From Ruminococcaceae bacterium UBA5396 (lineage in GTDB: Bacteria > Bacillota > Clostridia > Oscillospirales > Acutalibacteraceae), in the NCBI GenBank assembly GCA_002410715.1, contig DHOG01000171.1, forward strand, positions 10,630 to 16,257: a stretch of 5,628 nucleotides of DNA. The letters are read 5' to 3'. The stretch's first letter is position 1, and each line of letters starts with the position of its first letter. Shown one piece after another: positions 5,184 through 5,628 of this stretch. The translations under genes were made by a program, and so were the position numbers. The notes beneath the pieces were generated by a model. That model was given only the letters and a program-made list of their open reading frames with translations. It made no database searches and was not told the origin of the DNA.

Positions 5184-5447
5184 GTGGGTAAAAAATTTAT
5201 AGATGTTACCGCTCATTTTGATACGGAGGGCAAAATAATACCGGTTATGTTTTGGTGGGAAGACGGAAAAAGCTATCAGATAGACCGTGTGCTGGATATA
5301 AGACGTTCAGCCAGTCTTAAAGCGGGCGGCATCGGCATTCGGTACACCTGCCGAATACTTGGCAAAAACAGATATTTATATTATGATGATTATACAAGCA
5401 AGTGGTTTGTAGAGGTTCCGGATGATTTTAGGACAACTTCAATATAA
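5184..5447 (+). CDS. Small 87-aa protein of unknown function in the dinB operon
   Basis: Starts at GTG, preceded by a GGCGGGG ribosome site with a 6-nt gap, 31 bp after the polymerase stop, so it should be co-transcribed and SOS-induced. It has no signal peptide or membrane segment. Alternating hydrophobic and polar residues, with aromatics at F23-W24-W25, Y31, Y54, Y64-L65-Y66-Y67 and W74, suggest a compact all-beta fold (inference). Its pattern (a phenylalanine/tryptophan near residue 24, a tyrosine a few residues later, a strand ending in a late tryptophan) loosely resembles small DUF6504-type proteins found with Y-family polymerase genes in other phyla. That comparison is from memory and unproven. 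It is not recognisably YolD-like, the usual small partner of UvrX-type polymerases. It is likely a real gene and a candidate accessory factor for translesion synthesis; no function is assigned. Confidence 0.75.
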   Translation: MGKKFIDVTAHFDTEGKIIPVMFWWEDGKSYQIDRVLDIRRSASLKAGGIGIRYTCRILGKNRYLYYDDYTSKWFVEVPDDFRTTSI

Positions 5448-5453
5448 ACGTGA

Positions 5454-5468
5454 TTGATATTCTATCAA
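5454..5468. promoter_or_regulatory. Perfect 6-3-6 palindrome between the small gene and the SRAP-like start
   Basis: TTGATATTCTATCAA forms perfect 6-bp arms around TTC, 7 nt after the stop of the 87-aa gene. As RNA it would be a small weak hairpin without a T-tail, so it is not a terminator. It may be an operator or an mRNA processing site, or chance in AT-rich DNA. Confidence 0.25.
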
Positions 5469-5503
5469 ACTGTTTCAAAATATGCAATCATGAAGGGGGT
5501 GTA

Positions 5504-5539
5504 ATGTGCGGGAAATATACTTTAGCGACAGGTAAGTGA
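5504..5539 (+). pseudogene. Possible truncated SRAP (YedK/HMCES-like) gene start
   Basis: An ATG preceded by GAAGGGGGTGTA opens a frame reading M-C-G-K-Y-T-L-A-T-G-K and then stops (TGA at 5537-5539). SRAP proteins begin Met-Cys-Gly-(Arg/Lys)-(Phe/Tyr); after Met removal Cys2 forms a covalent crosslink to abasic sites, and their genes are often in SOS operons with Y-family polymerases. The motif, the strong ribosome site and the position 56 bp after an SOS gene fit the start of such a gene. The rest is missing: no frame to the window edge clearly continues the domain. One other frame (5535-5618) encodes R-A-D-S-P-I-I-F-Y, faintly like an internal SRAP strand, which could mean an internal deletion. 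A chance 11-codon frame cannot be excluded. Confidence 0.42.
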
Positions 5540-5628
5540 ATACAGCGGAGCAGAACCCTTTGTATTATATGTTATTAGGGCTGATTCACCTATAATTTTT
5601 TATCGTAAATTCCCAAAGTAAGTTCCAC
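5540..5628 (+). other. Right-edge non-coding or degenerate sequence
   Basis: AT-rich sequence with no intact gene. A weak stem pairs CCCT with AGGG around a 17-nt loop, extendable by CAG/CTG across a 2-nt bulge (5550-5583), and TTTTTT follows about 13 nt later. That is too loose to call a terminator, but it might end the SOS operon if the SRAP-like gene is truly dead. Confidence 0.3.

Noticed and set aside
1..5628. Search for CRISPR arrays, tRNA or rRNA genes, insertion sequences and phage attachment sites
   Set aside because: No regularly spaced repeats, no cloverleaf or rRNA-like segments, no transposase and no flanking direct repeats were seen by eye in this window.

Overview
The window looks like a chromosomal segment of a low-to-moderate GC Gram-positive bacterium, most likely a Clostridia member (Ruminococcaceae/Oscillospiraceae-like). 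The reasons are sigma-A type promoters with 17-bp spacers, strong AGGAG-type ribosome binding sites, a TTG and a GTG start each backed by a good Shine-Dalgarno, Firmicutes-type GAAC-N4-GTTC LexA boxes, a PerR-type Fur protein with a PerR box, and a secreted protein with Thr-rich linkers. The taxon is inferred from these features, not from any database comparison.

Layout. (1) Positions 1-1044, minus strand: the N-terminal 348 codons of a large exported, probably lipid-anchored or secreted, protein that runs off the left edge. It has a signal peptide, two Thr-rich linkers and Ig-like beta domains. It has its own candidate promoter at about 1125-1153, overlapped by an inverted repeat. (2) 1174-1590, minus: a PerR-type peroxide sensor with all metal ligands intact, driven by a perfect TTGACA-17-TATAAT promoter whose expected start point lies inside a PerR box, so it is probably autorepressed. 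(3) 1681-2044: a gene-free stretch holding several hairpins, including a 17-bp stem at 1914-1953 and a GC-rich nested structure at about 1799-1880. (4) 2045-3782, minus: a YetF/DUF421 membrane protein and, 70 bp upstream of it, a bile acid:sodium symporter (BASS)-family transporter with a TTG start. These two may be co-transcribed.

(5) 3783-3901: a divergent intergenic region carrying the promoter of the right-hand operon with two LexA (SOS) boxes, one between -35 and -10 and one over the expected start site. (6) 3902 to the right end, plus: an SOS operon consisting of a Y-family DNA polymerase (DinB/UmuC superfamily), a small 87-aa protein of unknown function, and a very short reading frame beginning Met-Cys-Gly-Lys-Tyr after a strong ribosome binding site. 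The last resembles the start of an SRAP (YedK/HMCES) abasic-site protein but stops after 11 codons, so it may be a decayed or deleted gene.

Biologically the window combines two stress regulons, peroxide (PerR) and DNA damage (LexA), with cell-envelope genes. The most interesting points are the compact tandem-box SOS promoter, the uncharacterised small partner of the polymerase, the apparent SRAP remnant, and the structured perR-upstream intergenic region.
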